From Paenibacillus sp. HWE-109 (GTDB lineage: Bacteria; Bacillota; Bacilli; Paenibacillales; NBRC-103111): a stretch of DNA of 64,000 nucleotides. The stretch covers positions 62,001 through 126,000 of the forward strand of contig NZ_CP091881.1 in assembly GCF_022163125.1 (NCBI RefSeq), written 5' to 3'. The position numbers were made by a program, and so were the translations under genes. The notes under the pieces were generated by a model. It was not told where the DNA came from and ran no database searches. It worked only from the letters and a program-made list of their open reading frames with translations. Position 1 is the stretch's first letter. The number at the start of each line of letters is the position of its first letter. Shown here in pieces: positions 51,907 through 61,610 of this stretch.

Positions 51907-53602
51907 GAGCTATGCTTCGATGTTCGGTCCTACAACTGGAGATGCCATTCGATTGGCTGATACAGAATTATGGGCACAGATTGAACATGATTACACGGTA
52001 TACGGGGATGAATGCAAATTTGGCGGCGGTAAAGTGATTCGTGACGGCATGGGGCAATCCAGCGGCGCTACACGCGATCAAGGCGTCCTTGATACTTTGA
52101 TCACGAATGCTGTTGTTATCGACCATTGGGGCATTGTCAAAGGGGATATCGGTATCCGAGACGGTCACATCGTGGGAATCGGCAAGGCCGGAAACCCGGA
52201 CATCATGGATGGCGTTCACCCCAATATGATCGTAGGAGCCAGCACGGAAGTGATTGCTGGAGAAGGTAAAATCGTGACAGCGGGCGGCATCGATGCTCAT
52301 ATTCATTTCATTTGTCCGCAGCAAATCGAGACAGCCCTGTCCTCTGGGGTGACAACGATGATTGGCGGTGGAACGGGTCCTGCTACAGGGACCAACGCCA
52401 CAACATGTACACCGGGCGCATGGCATATGCAGCGAATGTTGGAAGCGGCGGAAGCCTTCCCGATGAATTTGGGTTTTACGGGCAAAGGAAACGCCTCGTT
52501 CCTCGCTCCTTTAGTGGAGCAGATTGAAGCTGGAGCTATTGGTTTGAAGCTTCATGAAGACTGGGGAACAACACCGGCGGCGATTGATACATGCCTGGAA
52601 GCAGCGGATCAATACGACGTTCAAGTAGCCATTCATACGGATACATTAAATGAAGCGGGATTTCTGGAGGATACGCTGTCGGCAATCAAGGGCCGTACGA
52701 TTCATACGTATCATACAGAAGGAGCGGGCGGAGGCCATGCGCCGGATATTATCCGCGCGGCTGCTGAACTTAACATTCTCCCGTCTTCCACGAACCCGAC
52801 GAGGCCATACACGATCAATACAATCGAGGAACATTTGGATATGCTGATGGTTTGTCATCATCTAGATAGTCGTATTCCGGAGGATGTCGCTTTCGCTGAT
52901 TCGCGGATTCGCCCGGAAACGATTGCGGCGGAAGATATCCTGCATGATTTGGGCGTATTCAGCATGCTGAGCTCGGATTCGCAGGCGATGGGCAGGGTCG
53001 GCGAAGTCATTATCCGGACTTGGCAAACAGCGGATAAGATGAAGAAACAGCGTGGACCGCTGTCCCCGGATACGGAGGAAGGCGACAATTTCCGAATCAA
53101 GCGCTACATTGCCAAATATACGATAAACCCTGCGATTACGCATGGTGTCTCGCATCTTGTCGGTTCGATTGAACCTGGGAAGTTCGCGGATTTGGTTATT
53201 TGGAGTCCGATGTTCTTTGGCGTCAAGCCGGATCTCGTCCTTAAAGGAGGCAGCATTGCCTACGCTCAAATGGGGGATCCCAATGCGTCCATCCCGACGC
53301 CGCAACCTGTCTTTGGCAGACCGATGTTTGCTGCTTTCGGCAAAGCGTTGACACAGAGCTCCATTACATTCGTATCGCAAGCCGCCTATGACCGCGGGAT
53401 CGCGGAGAAATTAGGTTTGCAAAAGCGGGTAGAGCCTGTGAAAGGCTGTCGTGATATTTCGAAAAAAGACATGATTCATAATAACGAGACACCTTCCATT
53501 GAAGTGAATCCCGAAACATACGAAGTGAAAGTGGACGGCGAAGCCATTACCTGCGAGCCGGCGACCGAGCTGCCGATGGCGCAGTTATATTTTTTATTTT
53601 AA
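51887..53602 (+). CDS. ureC: Urease alpha subunit
   Basis: 571 residues from GTG 51887 (GGGAGGGG upstream). Metal and active-site features: GGIDAHIHFICPQQ (two nickel histidines), the carbamylated lysine in GAIGLKLHEDWGTT, IHTYHTEGAGGGHAPDI, MVCHHLD and the FADSRIRPETIAAEDILHDLGVFSMLSSDSQAMGR flap and acid. This is the catalytic subunit holding the dinickel centre. Confidence 0.98.
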   Translation: MNRIDRKSYASMFGPTTGDAIRLADTELWAQIEHDYTVYGDECKFGGGKVIRDGMGQSSGATRDQGVLDTLITNAVVIDHWGIVKGDIGIRDGHIVGIGKAGNPDIMDGVHPNMIVGASTEVIAGEGKIVTAGGIDAHIHFICPQQIETALSSGVTTMIGGGTGPATGTNATTCTPGAWHMQRMLEAAEAFPMNLGFTGKGNASFLAPLVEQIEAGAIGLKLHEDWGTTPAAIDTCLEAADQYDVQVAIHTDTLNEAGFLEDTLSAIKGRTIHTYHTEGAGGGHAPDIIRAAAELNILPSSTNPTRPYTINTIEEHLDMLMVCHHLDSRIPEDVAFADSRIRPETIAAEDILHDLGVFSMLSSDSQAMGRVGEVIIRTWQTADKMKKQRGPLSPDTEEGDNFRIKRYIAKYTINPAITHGVSHLVGSIEPGKFADLVIWSPMFFGVKPDLVLKGGSIAYAQMGDPNASIPTPQPVFGRPMFAAFGKALTQSSITFVSQAAYDRGIAEKLGLQKRVEPVKGCRDISKKDMIHNNETPSIEVNPETYEVKVDGEAITCEPATELPMAQLYFLF

Positions 53603-53638
53603 AAAGATAAGGGAAGTCCCTGGCGGAGGTGAGCATAA

Positions 53639-54361
53639 ATGACGGCAACAGGAACGACTTCACAGCAAACGCCCCCAAAGTTCCACTGGCTCGCTTATCA
53701 ACAACTGCTTGACTCCGCTCTGCCGATTGGCGGCTTTTCTCACTCCTTTGGTTTGGAAACGTTAGTTCAGCAAGGTCGTCTGCAAACGGTGGATGAGCTT
53801 GAAGCTTACATCGGCACGATGCTTGCGAACAACTGGGCTTCCTCAGATGCGATGGTGATCAAAGCGGTGTATCAACTTATGCCGAGCGAGTCATGGGAGC
53901 AGCTCTGGGAGATCGACCACATGCTGCACGTGCAGCGTGCTGCAAGCGAAACTAGAATCGGTGTTCAGAAAATGGGGCGCAGACTGCTTCAGCTAGCTAG
54001 GTCCATGTATCCGAATCTGCCTTGGCAGCCGCTCGATGAGGCTGTGAAGGCAGGACGTTGCAGTGCCAATCATCCGATGATTCATGGATGGGTCAGCTAT
54101 CAACTTGGGGTGCCGCTGGATCAAGCGGTGGAAGGATATTTATACAGCTGCATCATGACCTGCATCAACAGCGCGCTGAGGCTCATGTCCATGGGGCAGA
54201 CGCAAGGGCAGATTCTGCTTGCCAAGCTGGTTCCATTGACGGAGCAGGAGTGGCGGCGTGTGGCTCACCTAGATCCCTTGGATGCGTATACGAACTCGCC
54301 GGCCGCTGATTTGGCTATGATGCAGCATGAAACCCTATATTCGCGATTGTTTATGTCTTAG
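53639..54361 (+). CDS. ureF: Urease accessory protein UreF
   Basis: 240 residues. HWLAYQQLLDSALPIGGFSHSFGLETLVQQG is the UreF hallmark, followed by an all-helical body. UreF, UreD and UreG form the nickel-loading complex on apo-urease. GGAGGTGAG precedes ATG 53639. The expected ureE between ureC and ureF is missing. Confidence 0.95.
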   Translation: MTATGTTSQQTPPKFHWLAYQQLLDSALPIGGFSHSFGLETLVQQGRLQTVDELEAYIGTMLANNWASSDAMVIKAVYQLMPSESWEQLWEIDHMLHVQRAASETRIGVQKMGRRLLQLARSMYPNLPWQPLDEAVKAGRCSANHPMIHGWVSYQLGVPLDQAVEGYLYSCIMTCINSALRLMSMGQTQGQILLAKLVPLTEQEWRRVAHLDPLDAYTNSPAADLAMMQHETLYSRLFMS

Positions 54362-54391
54362 GGCTAACACCCTAATCCAATTTGAGGAGGA

Positions 54392-55057
54392 ATGGCTATG
54401 TGTCAAGGTCAAGGTCATCATCATCACCCGTGGGAAAAGCCAGCTGTGGACCGGAGTCGTCCGATGCGTATCGGGATCGGCGGTCCCGTAGGTTCCGGCA
54501 AAACAGCCCTGGTCGAGCGATTAGCCCGTAAACTGAATGACCGCTACAGCATTGCGGTTATTACGAATGACATTTATACAAAGGAAGATGCCCGTATTTT
54601 GATTAGCTCTGAGGCGCTGCCAGAGGATCGCATCATTGGGGTAGAGACCGGAGGTTGTCCGCATACCGCCATTCGTGAGGATGCTTCGATGAATTTCGAA
54701 GCGATTGAAGAATTGGAGCAGCGGTTCGACAATCTGGATATTATCTTTATTGAAAGCGGCGGCGATAATTTGGCGGCGGCGTTCAGTCCGGAATTGGTCG
54801 ACCGATTCATCTATATCATTGATGTGGCGCAAGGCGAGAAAATTCCGCGCAAAGGCGGCCCTGGCATCATGCGATCCGACATGTTGATCATTAACAAAAT
54901 CGATCTCGCCCCTTACGTGGGTGCCAGCCTGGAAGTGATGGATTCGGACACGAAGAAGATGCGCGGCGACCGTCCGTATATCTTCTCCAACCTGATGGGC
55001 GGCACAGGGCTTGATGACATTGTCGCATGGGTGGAAACGGAGTTCAGCCATGCCTAG
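54392..55057 (+). CDS. ureG: Urease accessory GTPase UreG
   Basis: 221 residues. N-terminal CQGQGHHHHPW histidine cluster, then the P-loop GGPVGSGKT, the metal-binding ETGGCPHTAIR and the ESGGDNLAA and NKIDLAP motifs. UreG hydrolyses GTP to deliver nickel to urease. The histidine cluster may partly replace a missing UreE. AGGAGG precedes ATG 54392. Confidence 0.97.
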   Translation: MAMCQGQGHHHHPWEKPAVDRSRPMRIGIGGPVGSGKTALVERLARKLNDRYSIAVITNDIYTKEDARILISSEALPEDRIIGVETGGCPHTAIREDASMNFEAIEELEQRFDNLDIIFIESGGDNLAAAFSPELVDRFIYIIDVAQGEKIPRKGGPGIMRSDMLIINKIDLAPYVGASLEVMDSDTKKMRGDRPYIFSNLMGGTGLDDIVAWVETEFSHA

Positions 55058-55910
55058 CGTGACCGGGGAGATTCAAGCGGAATTTGCGGTGCGCAGCGGC
55101 TTGACGCAGCTCGTACACAAATATCACGCCTCCCCGCTCAAAATTGCCAAAACGTTTCGATACGAGAACGAAACTATCTCTCAGGACACCCCTCCTGCGG
55201 AGCAGCTGGGCGTCTATATGATGGATTGTTCCCCAGGCCTGATGTCTGGGGATCATTACGAAATCACGATGCGCCTGAGGGAAGGTGCCCGTGTTTTTCT
55301 CACGAACCAGTCGTTCACGAAGGTTCATCCTTCAGCGGCCGGTAGTGGGAGTACACAGCGGCAAACGCTGTATTTGGAAGCGGACGCGCTGCTGGAGTAT
55401 ATACCGGAGCCGCTGATGCTGTACAAGGATGCCAATTTGGCTGCGGAGATGGAGGTTCATCTTGCTCCGGGTTCTGTGCTTATCTTATCAGATGTCCTCT
55501 GTCCTGGACGAACGCAGCGCGGTGAAATTTTTCATTATACCCGATATACGAATCGGTTGAAGGTTCGGTACGCCAACGAACTGATATATTATCAAAATCA
55601 GAGAATTGAACCGGCGGTTATGCCATTGACCGCGCCGGGCTGTTGGGAGCACGAAACGCATCTTGGCAATCTGTACGTGTATTCGGACCGTCTCAAGCAC
55701 CAGCATCTCGAGGCGCTGCTGGAGTGCTTGGAAACGCTGAATGGCGAAGGCAGCCATATGCGTGTCGGAGCCAGTCTGACCTATAAATATGGGCTGATTG
55801 TCTCGGTCTTGGGACGGCATGCCTGGGAAGTGCAGATCGCGTTGTCGCAAGCGTGGCACGAGATTCGCCGCAGCTTGTTTGCCTTAACCCCATTAATGGT
55901 GCATAAATAA
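55050..55910 (+). CDS. ureD: Urease accessory protein UreD/UreH
   Basis: 286 residues from ATG 55050, overlapping ureG by 8 bases with GGAG upstream. Typical UreD segments: YMMDCSPGLMSGDHYEITMRLREGARVFLTNQSFTKVH and LILSDVLCPGRTQRGEIFHYTRYTNRL. It binds apo-urease directly and recruits UreF-UreG. Last gene of the urease operon; only a weak hairpin and T-run (about 55924-55950) follows. Confidence 0.94.
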   Translation: MPSVTGEIQAEFAVRSGLTQLVHKYHASPLKIAKTFRYENETISQDTPPAEQLGVYMMDCSPGLMSGDHYEITMRLREGARVFLTNQSFTKVHPSAAGSGSTQRQTLYLEADALLEYIPEPLMLYKDANLAAEMEVHLAPGSVLILSDVLCPGRTQRGEIFHYTRYTNRLKVRYANELIYYQNQRIEPAVMPLTAPGCWEHETHLGNLYVYSDRLKHQHLEALLECLETLNGEGSHMRVGASLTYKYGLIVSVLGRHAWEVQIALSQAWHEIRRSLFALTPLMVHK

Positions 55911-56175
55911 TAGTTGTTCGCTGGAAGGAGCCCTTGGGCTTCTTTTTGTTTTGATGGCGCTGTGGATCGGGAGAATCTACTTTGTTCCCGGTTCTGTCAC
56001 AGGATTTTCGAATGGCAGAGAATGGTAAGCACTTTTTACACGCATACTGGTAGGAGAATCGACAATATGATGACAACTGGCTGCACTTCATTGTCAAACG
56101 TTGTACGGGTTGGTATGATGAAAGTGGTCTAAATTCAAATAGCTCGGAAGTTCGACATAGAGGGAGGGCAATAAC

Positions 56176-57153
56176 GTGGAAAATCAAGCAAGTTATGACA
56201 GAATAACTAGCGGCTCGCCACAAGGATCTGTAGGGACCGAATCCATAGATGCTAGCAATAAACATTCATCTGCAGAGCCTGTAACGGCAAAAGAGTTTTA
56301 TCGCTTGGTGAAACCAGGTATTATTTATTCGAATCTGATGACAGCATTTGCCGGATACTGGATGGCGGCACGATGGGATGTCAGTTGGATGCATCTGATA
56401 TGGACAATGCTGGGTACAGCGCTTGTGATGGCAGGCGGCACGGTGTTGAACAATTTCCTGGATCGTGAAATGGATGCGAAGATGGAACGGACCAAGAACA
56501 GAGCCTTGCCAAGCGGCAGACTTAGCGCAAATGTCGTTCTGTGGTACGGCATTATTTTGGGGATAATCGGATTGTCTGTTTTGTATTTTGCCGCTGCATC
56601 ACCGCTGGCAGCGCTTATAGGCTTGCTTGGATTGTTCTTGTATGTGTGGCTCTACACCGCCTGGTTCAAACGAACCTCAGTATGGAGTACATTTGTAGGG
56701 GCATTCTCCGGGGCGACGCCTCCGGTAATCGGGTATTGTGCCGTTACCGGCACGGTGGATGCGGGAGCTATTTTATTATTTGCTTTCTTGTTCTTGTGGC
56801 AGCCGCCTCATTTCTGGGCGCTGGGCATTCGCCGGATGGAAGAGTACCGCGCAGCTGGTTTTCCACTTTTGCCTGTTGTTAAAGGTTCTTATGTAACCAA
56901 AATCAGCATGGTGCGTTATGTCGTACTGCTCGTGCCTGTTACCGTGATGTTAACGGCGTATGGTTATCTAGGCTATGTATTCTTAATTGGATCAACAGTT
57001 CTTGGTTTAATCTGGGTGTTGATGTGTGTCAAAGGGTTCAAAGAAAAAGGCGAAGCTGAAGTACAATGGGCTAAGCGTACATTCCTATTTTCAATTATGT
57101 ATTTAACATTTTTATCGATCCTCATGGTCGTTGATACTGTGAACATAAGCTAG
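56176..57153 (+). CDS. ctaB: Protoheme IX farnesyltransferase (heme O synthase)
   Basis: 325 residues from GTG 56176, GGGAGGG upstream. About eight membrane segments and the aspartate-rich NFLDREMDAKMERTKNRALPSGRL motif that binds the isoprenoid diphosphate. It converts heme B to heme O for cytochrome oxidases. Followed after 17 bases by a Sco-type gene, so the pair forms a cytochrome oxidase assembly operon. The N-terminal 40 residues are polar and variable. Confidence 0.96.
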   Translation: MENQASYDRITSGSPQGSVGTESIDASNKHSSAEPVTAKEFYRLVKPGIIYSNLMTAFAGYWMAARWDVSWMHLIWTMLGTALVMAGGTVLNNFLDREMDAKMERTKNRALPSGRLSANVVLWYGIILGIIGLSVLYFAAASPLAALIGLLGLFLYVWLYTAWFKRTSVWSTFVGAFSGATPPVIGYCAVTGTVDAGAILLFAFLFLWQPPHFWALGIRRMEEYRAAGFPLLPVVKGSYVTKISMVRYVVLLVPVTVMLTAYGYLGYVFLIGSTVLGLIWVLMCVKGFKEKGEAEVQWAKRTFLFSIMYLTFLSILMVVDTVNIS

Positions 57154-57170
57154 AATAGAGGGCTAACAGA

Positions 57171-57803
57171 ATGAATACTTTTTTTGAGAAAAATTGGTTC
57201 AAATTAGCGCTTGGTGTCATTCTCATTGCGATGATCGCGTCATTCGCCTACAAATTGTGGGCGAACAGCAATGAAGCTGACCCCCGGTTGACGGCAATGA
57301 AACAAGCGCCTTCTTTTCAATTGCAGGATCTGGATGGCAAATCGGTAGCTTCCCAGGATACGGACGGCAAGGTTCGTTTGGTTTATTTCTTTTATTCTTT
57401 CTGTCCCGATGTTTGCTTGCCTACAACATTCCTTCTCACACAAGTACAGGAAGAACTGAAGAAAAAAGGTTTGTTCGGAACGAAAGCAGAAATTTTATCC
57501 ATCACGGTGGACCCAAACCGCGATACGCCTGAGGTGCTGAAGGAATTCAGAACCAAATTTGAGTCCAAGCCGGATCCGAGTGGATGGATGTTCCTCCGCG
57601 GCGAAGAAGCGAAGATTCACAAGCTTGCTGAAGATTACGGCATTATGGTCATCAAAGAGAAAGACGGCAACTTCTCGCATTCCAACGCCATTTTACTCGT
57701 TGATCCCAAAGGGAAAATCCGCAATTATTACGATGCAAGCCGGCCAGAGTTAGACGCTGACCACATTGTCAAAGACGTGGTGACCTTGTCTAAAGGGAAA
57801 TAA
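57171..57803 (+). CDS. SCO1/SenC-family copper chaperone
   Basis: 210 residues with one N-terminal membrane anchor and an extracytoplasmic thioredoxin-like domain. The copper ligands are visible: YSFCPDVCLP (CxxxC, near residues 82-86) and a histidine in NFSHSNAILLVDPKG. It delivers copper to, or reduces, the CuA site of cytochrome oxidase. The gene follows ctaB. Confidence 0.93.
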   Translation: MNTFFEKNWFKLALGVILIAMIASFAYKLWANSNEADPRLTAMKQAPSFQLQDLDGKSVASQDTDGKVRLVYFFYSFCPDVCLPTTFLLTQVQEELKKKGLFGTKAEILSITVDPNRDTPEVLKEFRTKFESKPDPSGWMFLRGEEAKIHKLAEDYGIMVIKEKDGNFSHSNAILLVDPKGKIRNYYDASRPELDADHIVKDVVTLSKGK

Positions 57804-57831
57804 CGCAAAACGCAATTATTAATAGCATTAA

Positions 57832-58185
57832 TTATTCAACAGCAGGTTCTGTCGAAGGGTATATAATATACTCGTCCAGGCCTGCTTTTTCTAATTGCTG
57901 GATGATATATTCCTCTGGCGTTCCTTCGACTCCGGCATAACCTTTGCGGGTATAGATTTGTTCAGCGTCTGGGAACGTATCACGCAGCAAGGATCTGATT
58001 TTTTTGCCTGAAGCGTCATTATCCGTGAATAAGTAAACGTGCTTGTGGCCTGCTTTTTTCCGCAGTTCGTCCAGCGTTAAGGAGCTGGGGGTGCCGAATG
58101 TACAGAGGATGAGAACACTGTCATCAACCACTCGTTTTAAGCGGCTTTTGTCGTTTTTACCTTCTACAATGATAGCGATCGACAT
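57832..58185 (-). CDS. Small Toprim-domain protein
   Basis: 117 residues from ATG 58185 (GGAGGAG upstream). The whole protein is one Toprim fold: IIVEGKNDKSRLK with the catalytic Glu, and FTDNDASGKKIRSLLRDTFP with the DxD pair. It resembles RNase M5-like and OLD-type small Toprim proteins of Bacillales such as YusF. The nucleic acid target is not known. Confidence 0.85.
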   Translation of the reverse strand: MSIAIIVEGKNDKSRLKRVVDDSVLILCTFGTPSSLTLDELRKKAGHKHVYLFTDNDASGKKIRSLLRDTFPDAEQIYTRKGYAGVEGTPEEYIIQQLEKAGLDEYIIYPSTEPAVE

Positions 58186-58353
58186 GGGATCTCCTCCAAC
58201 CAGGTTTTTTTGTAGTATAACCCGTTTTGGCATGTGTTCCAAGGATTTGATTCGACGTTTGCCAAATAATCCGTTGCCATTTCCCGGGAAATGACACAGA
58301 TTGACAGCACAAAGACGGCCTGATTGGCTCAGGCCGCCCGATAAAATGGCTGT

Positions 58354-59520
58354 TTACGTCGTTACGGGTGCTTTAAAAGAACGCAAAGGGAGAAGGGAAA
58401 GAGCGAGCATTAAGATAAAGAAAGCGATGAAATAGGAGGATATATGGTCGCGGAGCTGCCCAGCCATCATCGGACCAATAAAAGCGCCGACAGAATAGGA
58501 AATCGACAGCAAAGAAAAGACGCGGCCATAGCGGTTGCTGCTCGTTATGCTGGCTAATAGAGCAGCTAATGCCGGATAAATGACGCCTTTGGCCATACCG
58601 ATCAGGAAGAGAGAGACGGTAAGCGGAATTGGCCATTGAATAGCTAGTCCGAAGAAAACGACGGCAAGGGATAAGCTGCCGCACACGGTGCGAATAAAGG
58701 GCGGCACTTTATTAAGGAACCAGAAGCTGATGCTTAATAATGCGCCCAAGCTGATTAAAGTGAAAAATACCCCGGAAGTAAGAATCGATTCTCTGGCGGA
58801 TTTCATTAAAGGCAGCTCAAAGAAAAGGATGCCTTGCGAACAGGAAAGAGCCATTGGAATGAGGAAAAATAGCCAAGGCATAGACACGTCGTCTGGCACA
58901 TCCGAATCTTTATCCGGCAGCTCATGCCCATGAGGATCCAATAAGACGGACTTATTGGCTGTTTGTCCCAACATCTGTTTCTCATTTACCCCGAAGATTG
59001 CCAAGATCCCTGTAATAATAAGGACCCATCCCAAAACAGAGAATGCCGTTGTGAAGCCGATTTTGGCAACAAGGACTGCGCCAGCGGCTGGGGAAACGAC
59101 AGATGCCAAAGTGTGAACGAGCCCGTTGCCTGCCATTAGCTTGCTCTGATGGATGCGGTCTTTGGCGATGCGAGCGAGCAGAGTTAAGCAGGCTGGCGAT
59201 AAGAAGGCGAGAACAAAGCCGCTGATGGAGCGGATGTATAGCAAGTGCCATGGATCTTTAACATTGGATTGAAAAAGCAAGATGATCCCTGCTACAATCA
59301 GGCTAAAGACGATAAAAAATTTACTGCCGTATTTATCCACGCCGTAGCCGGCAAGCAGATTGCCAGGTAAGTGTGTGAGGGAGTAAACTCCCATGATAAG
59401 CCCGATAAAAGAAGGAGCTGCGCCCAAAGATAAGGCGAAGGGGGAAAGAATCGGGTACTGCGCGTGCAAATCAAAAAACGCCACAAACATAAATAAGTAC
59501 AACCATATTGCTGTTCGCAT
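58354..59520 (-). CDS. Major facilitator superfamily transporter
   Basis: 388 residues from ATG 59520, with GAGGTGG upstream. Twelve hydrophobic segments and an MFS loop (GYGVDKYGSKFFIVFSLI) between TM2 and TM3. A hydrophilic loop in the middle (around residues 190-220, including DPHGHELPDKDSDV) separates the two halves. Substrate unknown; drug or metabolite efflux is typical of this shape. Confidence 0.9.
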   Translation of the reverse strand: MRTAIWLYLFMFVAFFDLHAQYPILSPFALSLGAAPSFIGLIMGVYSLTHLPGNLLAGYGVDKYGSKFFIVFSLIVAGIILLFQSNVKDPWHLLYIRSISGFVLAFLSPACLTLLARIAKDRIHQSKLMAGNGLVHTLASVVSPAAGAVLVAKIGFTTAFSVLGWVLIITGILAIFGVNEKQMLGQTANKSVLLDPHGHELPDKDSDVPDDVSMPWLFFLIPMALSCSQGILFFELPLMKSARESILTSGVFFTLISLGALLSISFWFLNKVPPFIRTVCGSLSLAVVFFGLAIQWPIPLTVSLFLIGMAKGVIYPALAALLASITSSNRYGRVFSLLSISYSVGAFIGPMMAGQLRDHISSYFIAFFILMLALSLLPLRSFKAPVTT

Positions 59521-59631
59521 GTTCTTGCCACCTCGATTCATTAACTTGTCTCTTCTTTAGTTGTACGCCGCTCGTCCTACAGATATAACCTTTCCAACCA
59601 AATGACACAATTCATCGCAAAGGAGGATTTT

Positions 59632-59787
59632 ATGGATACGTATGTCATTGTTTTACTTGCTTGTGTAGCGATATTTCTTATCTTCCGGTTGAGACAAGCT
59701 TTTCGCAAGACGCGGGGCAGAATCGATAAAACGGAAGAAATTGAGCAACGATTAGCCCAGTTAAGGAAAAAAAGAGATGAAGACTAA
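59632..59787 (+). CDS. Small single-span membrane protein
   Basis: 51 residues from ATG 59632 behind AAAGGAGG; a longer frame from 59602 lacks a site. One membrane segment (residues 4-17, VIVLLACVAIFLIF) followed by a strongly basic and charged coiled tail (RQAFRKTRGRIDKTEEIEQRLAQLRKKRDED). It starts a three-gene membrane cluster that runs to 61450 with short gaps. Family not recognised. Confidence 0.65.
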   Translation: MDTYVIVLLACVAIFLIFRLRQAFRKTRGRIDKTEEIEQRLAQLRKKRDED

Positions 59788-59840
59788 GCAGCCTCTGTAG
59801 TATGATAGGAAGGACTTTTGGATAATTAGGAGGGGTTTGT

Positions 59841-60275
59841 TTGGATCAGTGGATTACTTTTGCACAGGATCGTTGGTACTTAATTGTAGCTGCTATTATT
59901 GTGCTTTTTATCGTAGTTGGTATTGTGAAAACCGTTGTAAAATGGGTCGTTGTTATAGCGATTGTCGGGGCTTTGGTTGTTTATGGAGCGAGTTATAAGG
60001 ATAAAATAAAGGATATTGGGGCAAGCGTGGTTTCCCAAGTCGGGAATGAAGTTACGGAGAAGGCAGTCAGCACTCTGACAGAAGAAGCCAAGGATGCGCA
60101 GTTCAAAGCCAATCCGGACGGCTCCTTTCTCATAACAACAAAGAGTTTGAAAGTGGAAGGAAAGTCAGGATCTGATGAAGTGCAGGTTACTTTCCTCGGA
60201 AAAACGTTCAAAATGAATGCAAACGCTGCGATAAATACTTTTATTGAGCAAGCGAAGAAGAATGCCAAGCCATAA
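59841..60275 (+). CDS. Hypothetical membrane protein
   Basis: 144 residues; TTG 59841 is preceded by AGGAGGGG. Two adjacent hydrophobic segments (residues 14-30 and 33-48) then a polar domain (residues 50-144) with KDKIKDIGASVVSQVGNEVTEKAV and a beta-rich GSFLITTKSLKVEGKSGSDEVQVTFLGK end. No family recognised. It lies 26 bases before the CvpA-transglutaminase fusion. Confidence 0.8.
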   Translation: MDQWITFAQDRWYLIVAAIIVLFIVVGIVKTVVKWVVVIAIVGALVVYGASYKDKIKDIGASVVSQVGNEVTEKAVSTLTEEAKDAQFKANPDGSFLITTKSLKVEGKSGSDEVQVTFLGKTFKMNANAAINTFIEQAKKNAKP

Positions 60276-60301
60276 GTAGTTAGATAGGATGGTGAGAAGT
60301 C

Positions 60302-61450
60302 ATGACGGATACGACGTGGTTCCAAGCAACTTCAATAAATCTGATATCCATCGTGATTGTACTCCTATTCGCAGGTTCCATCATACAAGGCTTTAGACGG
60401 GGTGGATCAGGATCAGCGAAGCATCTGATTTCTATGCTTGTGGAAGCTGGCGTCGCTGTTATCTCCATGTTTATCGCCTGGAAAGGCGTTCAACTGTTGT
60501 CTCCCTTGATTCAAACCTGGCTTAAAGCTCAAAACTTACAAATTCCAAGTGCTGATATTGGCATCCTGAAACAGACCTACTATACGGCGATAACGAGTAT
60601 TCGCGATTTTCCGCTGCTGCGATTTGGCGTGCTGTTCTTGCTTGGTTATATGATCGTCAAGCAATTGCTTAACCTGTTGGTATATCCGTTAATCGGCACT
60701 TGGTTGGCTGAACGCTATACGTCTCAGGAACGCAGGAAATCCATGCTCAGCTCCGTTTCGGGCGGAGCGATAGGTTCTGTTGCAGGCTTCGCCAGAGCAC
60801 TCATGCTTATTGCTGTTCTGTTCATCTATGTGACACTGTTCCCGCATTCCTCGGTTACAACATATATTGAATCTTCCCAGATGTATCAAAAAGGGGCTAA
60901 AGAAGTCATCGCTCCCTTTACAGGGGATTTCATAACCGAGAAGGTGCCTGTTTTCACGCGAGCTGTGGAAGATGAATTCACGAATATTTTACAGCGCAAA
61001 TATGAAGTGCTTGATGCCAAGATTCCGGGCAATATCGCGGATGCCGCCAAGGAAGTAACGGCTAGCGGAACAACGGATGAAGAGAAGGCGAAGCTGCTGT
61101 ATAACTGGGTAGGCAGCCGCGTTAAATATGATTGGGACAAGGTTAAGCTGTATGAAGAGAAACGAATCTGGAAGGAGCAGACGCCAGAGGATACCTTTAA
61201 CACACGCGAAGGCGTTTGTATTGATTATTCCCGATTATATGCCCAAATGGCCAGATCGATTGGCCTTGATGTGAAAGTAGTGACGGGCCTGGGCTATGAT
61301 GGGCAGGGCAGCTACGGACCTCATGCTTGGAATGAAGTTTATTTGAAGGAAACGAATCGTTGGGTACCACTGGATTCCACATGGGTGGCAAGCGGAGGCA
61401 ATTGGTTCAATCCGCCGAATTTCGATCAAACCCATGTGAAAGACGCCTAG
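60302..61450 (+). CDS. CvpA-like membrane domain fused to a transglutaminase-like domain
   Basis: 382 residues. The first half (residues 8-190) has about four membrane segments in the CvpA arrangement, including FAGSIIQGFRRGGSGSAKHLISML and SVSGGAIGSVAGFARALMLIAVLF. The second half (about 255-380) is a transglutaminase/protease core with the catalytic triad in EGVCIDYSRL (Cys), GPHAWNEVYL (His) and PLDSTW (Asp). It probably acts outside the membrane on peptides or wall material. The two small membrane proteins upstream are likely partners. Confidence 0.88.
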   Translation: MTDTTWFQATSINLISIVIVLLFAGSIIQGFRRGGSGSAKHLISMLVEAGVAVISMFIAWKGVQLLSPLIQTWLKAQNLQIPSADIGILKQTYYTAITSIRDFPLLRFGVLFLLGYMIVKQLLNLLVYPLIGTWLAERYTSQERRKSMLSSVSGGAIGSVAGFARALMLIAVLFIYVTLFPHSSVTTYIESSQMYQKGAKEVIAPFTGDFITEKVPVFTRAVEDEFTNILQRKYEVLDAKIPGNIADAAKEVTASGTTDEEKAKLLYNWVGSRVKYDWDKVKLYEEKRIWKEQTPEDTFNTREGVCIDYSRLYAQMARSIGLDVKVVTGLGYDGQGSYGPHAWNEVYLKETNRWVPLDSTWVASGGNWFNPPNFDQTHVKDA

Positions 61451-61477
61451 AAGATTATTAGCATAAAGCATGCAGAG

Positions 61478-61514
61478 AAGCCTTTTCTTTAGAACGTTAA
61501 AGAGGGGGCTTTTT
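61478..61514 (+). terminator. Terminator of the membrane cluster
   Basis: AAGCC-TTTTCTTTA pairs with TAAAGA-GGGGGCTT (with G-U pairs), then TTTT. Confidence 0.75.
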
Positions 61515-61610
61515 ACATTTGTGAATTATCATTGGCTGCTTTTTCTCATCCCCAAATAAATGTGGTACACTAAGTAGGTGCCAATCTGATGATTGTGAAA
61601 AGGAGAAAGT

